Shown here piece by piece: positions 62,787-64,000 of a stretch of 64,000 bases of DNA (position 1 is the first letter of the stretch; each line of letters begins with the position of its first letter). The stretch comes from JANQPA01 sp964548175. Lineage in GTDB: Bacteria; Bacteroidota; Bacteroidia; Chitinophagales; Saprospiraceae. Location: positions 1 through 64,000 of the forward strand of contig CAZJQS010000025.1 in assembly GCA_964548175.1 (NCBI GenBank), given 5' to 3'. The notes below the pieces were generated by a model. It had not been told where the DNA came from, did no database searches, and saw only the letters and a program-made list of their open reading frames with translations. The position numbers were made by a program, and so were the translations under genes.

Positions 62787-64000
62787 ATGAAAACAACCTT
62801 TACCGTTTTATCTTTTTTCAACTTTTTATTGATTGTTACCATCCCATTTTCCTACGCCCAACCCGAAGTGGACATAGAGCTTTACAAAGAGGGCTTCTCC
62901 ATTCCTGTCGACATCGCCCATGCAGGTGACAAGCGCTTGTTTATCGTAGAAAAAGGAGGGCTGATCAAGATCATCGATGAGAATGACAATATACTCCCAA
63001 CTCCTTTTCTTGACATCACCGACCGAACCGTGGCCAATGCCAGCGAGAGAGGCCTGCTCGGACTGGTCTTCCATCCGGATTATGCTGACAATGGCTATTT
63101 TTTCGTTAATTACACCGACCAGAACGGCGACACCCACATCGCTCGCTTTAAAGTTGACCCCGAAGACCCAAACAAAGCTTTACCGGACAGCGAAAAACAA
63201 ATTTTGTTTGTCGAACAACCCTTTAACAACCACAACGGCGGCGACCTGAATTTCGGCCCGGACGGTTACCTATACATAGGTCTCGGCGATGGTGGTTCTG
63301 CTGGTGATCCAACCAACCAGGCGCAGAACAGGCAATCATTACTTGGCAAAATGTTGCGCATCGATGTGAATACGCCGGATGAGAACACTCCTTATCTCGT
63401 TCCGGCAGATAATCCTTTCTTGGACGACTCCAACACGCGGGACGAAATATGGGCCCTCGGCCTGCGCAACCCCTGGCGCTTCAGCTTTGATGCGGTGACC
63501 GGCGACCTCTGGATCGGCGATGTGGGTCAGAACAGGGTAGAGGAAGTTAACTTTCAAGCAGCCAATAGTTCCGGGGGTGAAAATTACGGCTGGCGCTGCT
63601 ACGAAGGCGATCAGCCATTCGATACCAATGGTTGTGAAGCGCAGGAGACTTATGTGCCACCCATTCATACTTTCAATCATCTTCTGGACGACGGCTGCGG
63701 CGGCTCAGTCACGGGCGGCATCGTATACCGCGGCAACAAATATCCAGGTTTATACGGCTACTACATTTATGCTGATTACTGCACGGGCCGAATCTACGCC
63801 ATTTTGCAAGATCAATTCGGCGGATGGGACAATTACGACCTGCTGACCCTGAGAAACAATGAAATCGTGGTCATCGGCGAAGACCAGGCTGGAGAACTGT
63901 ATTTTGCCACAGCCATTAGCGGAGAATTATACAAAATCAAAGGCCAGGCCGTCACCTCGACCCACTCAGCTTTTGAATTGGATGAAGTAAACATTTCACC
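62787..64000 (+). CDS. Glucose/sorbosone dehydrogenase-like protein, partial
   Basis: At least 404 aa, open at the right edge. Signal peptide 1-25 (SYAQ). A PQQ-type beta-propeller of the GSDH family is seen from residue 30 on, with HNGGDLNFGPDGYLYIGLGDG, NRQSLLGKMLRIDV and IWALGLRNPWRFSFD. It may oxidise sugars with PQQ outside the cytoplasm. The last residues (STHSAFELDEVNISP) look like the linker to a T9SS sorting domain that would lie outside the window. Confidence 0.9.
   Translation, partial: MKTTFTVLSFFNFLLIVTIPFSYAQPEVDIELYKEGFSIPVDIAHAGDKRLFIVEKGGLIKIIDENDNILPTPFLDITDRTVANASERGLLGLVFHPDYADNGYFFVNYTDQNGDTHIARFKVDPEDPNKALPDSEKQILFVEQPFNNHNGGDLNFGPDGYLYIGLGDGGSAGDPTNQAQNRQSLLGKMLRIDVNTPDENTPYLVPADNPFLDDSNTRDEIWALGLRNPWRFSFDAVTGDLWIGDVGQNRVEEVNFQAANSSGGENYGWRCYEGDQPFDTNGCEAQETYVPPIHTFNHLLDDGCGGSVTGGIVYRGNKYPGLYGYYIYADYCTGRIYAILQDQFGGWDNYDLLTLRNNEIVVIGEDQAGELYFATAISGELYKIKGQAVTSTHSAFELDEVNIS

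Overview
This window looks like a chromosomal stretch from a Bacteroidota bacterium, probably of the Saprospira/Lewinella type. The clues are type IX secretion C-terminal sorting domains, lipoprotein signals of the form L-x-x-C, A-rich leaders without a Shine-Dalgarno, TAnnTTTG-like -7 boxes, and family pairs typical of the phylum (ParB with DUF5683, YajC with YbbR, DUF2157 with GDYXXLXY). No rRNA or tRNA gene was recognised. The last gene runs off the right edge, and a 100-N assembly gap lies at 60478-60577.

From 0 to about 53.4 kb the content is mostly housekeeping. It includes parA-parB-DUF5683, a metallo-hydrolase, a flavin reductase, sppA, isoaspartyl peptidase, an ECF sigma factor with a membrane partner, a PLP decarboxylase, sucC and a secreted M43-like protease. 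These are followed by mdh, a thioredoxin-fold protein, an orphan VWA protein, miaE, a C39-peptidase ABC exporter with its HlyD adaptor, lpdA, folE, a subtilase and an unusual double-AAA Clp-like ATPase. The stretch ends with aroK, yajC-ybbR, dnaG, a DEAD-box helicase, a four-gene membrane operon, penicillin acylase, a class C serine hydrolase and small membrane proteins. Long palindromes sit in many of the gaps, both between convergent genes (terminator-like) and between divergent genes.

From 53.4 to 57.2 kb lies a complete diversity-generating retroelement (DGR). Two target genes with a formylglycine-enzyme-like (C-type-lectin) fold, at 53606 and 56335, flank an Avd gene on the minus strand, a reverse transcriptase (54953-56059) and a template repeat (TR, 56026-56142). 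Each target ends in a 117-nt variable repeat (VR) that differs from the TR at 19 positions, every one an adenine in the TR. The two VRs are identical to each other and sit inside a 302-nt block of perfect identity, which points to recent gene conversion or duplication. A small hairpin follows each VR, as in known DGRs.

From 57.4 to 62.5 kb, next to the DGR, there is an LRR-Roc-COR-TIR protein (a Roco GTPase with a probable NAD-cleaving TIR), several tandem-repeat arrays, a long coiled-coil protein and a Uma2 nuclease-fold protein. The proximity suggests, but does not prove, an immune or self-recognition island in which diversified cytosolic lectin-fold proteins act with a GTPase-TIR effector. 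The window ends in a secreted glucose/sorbosone-dehydrogenase-like protein.
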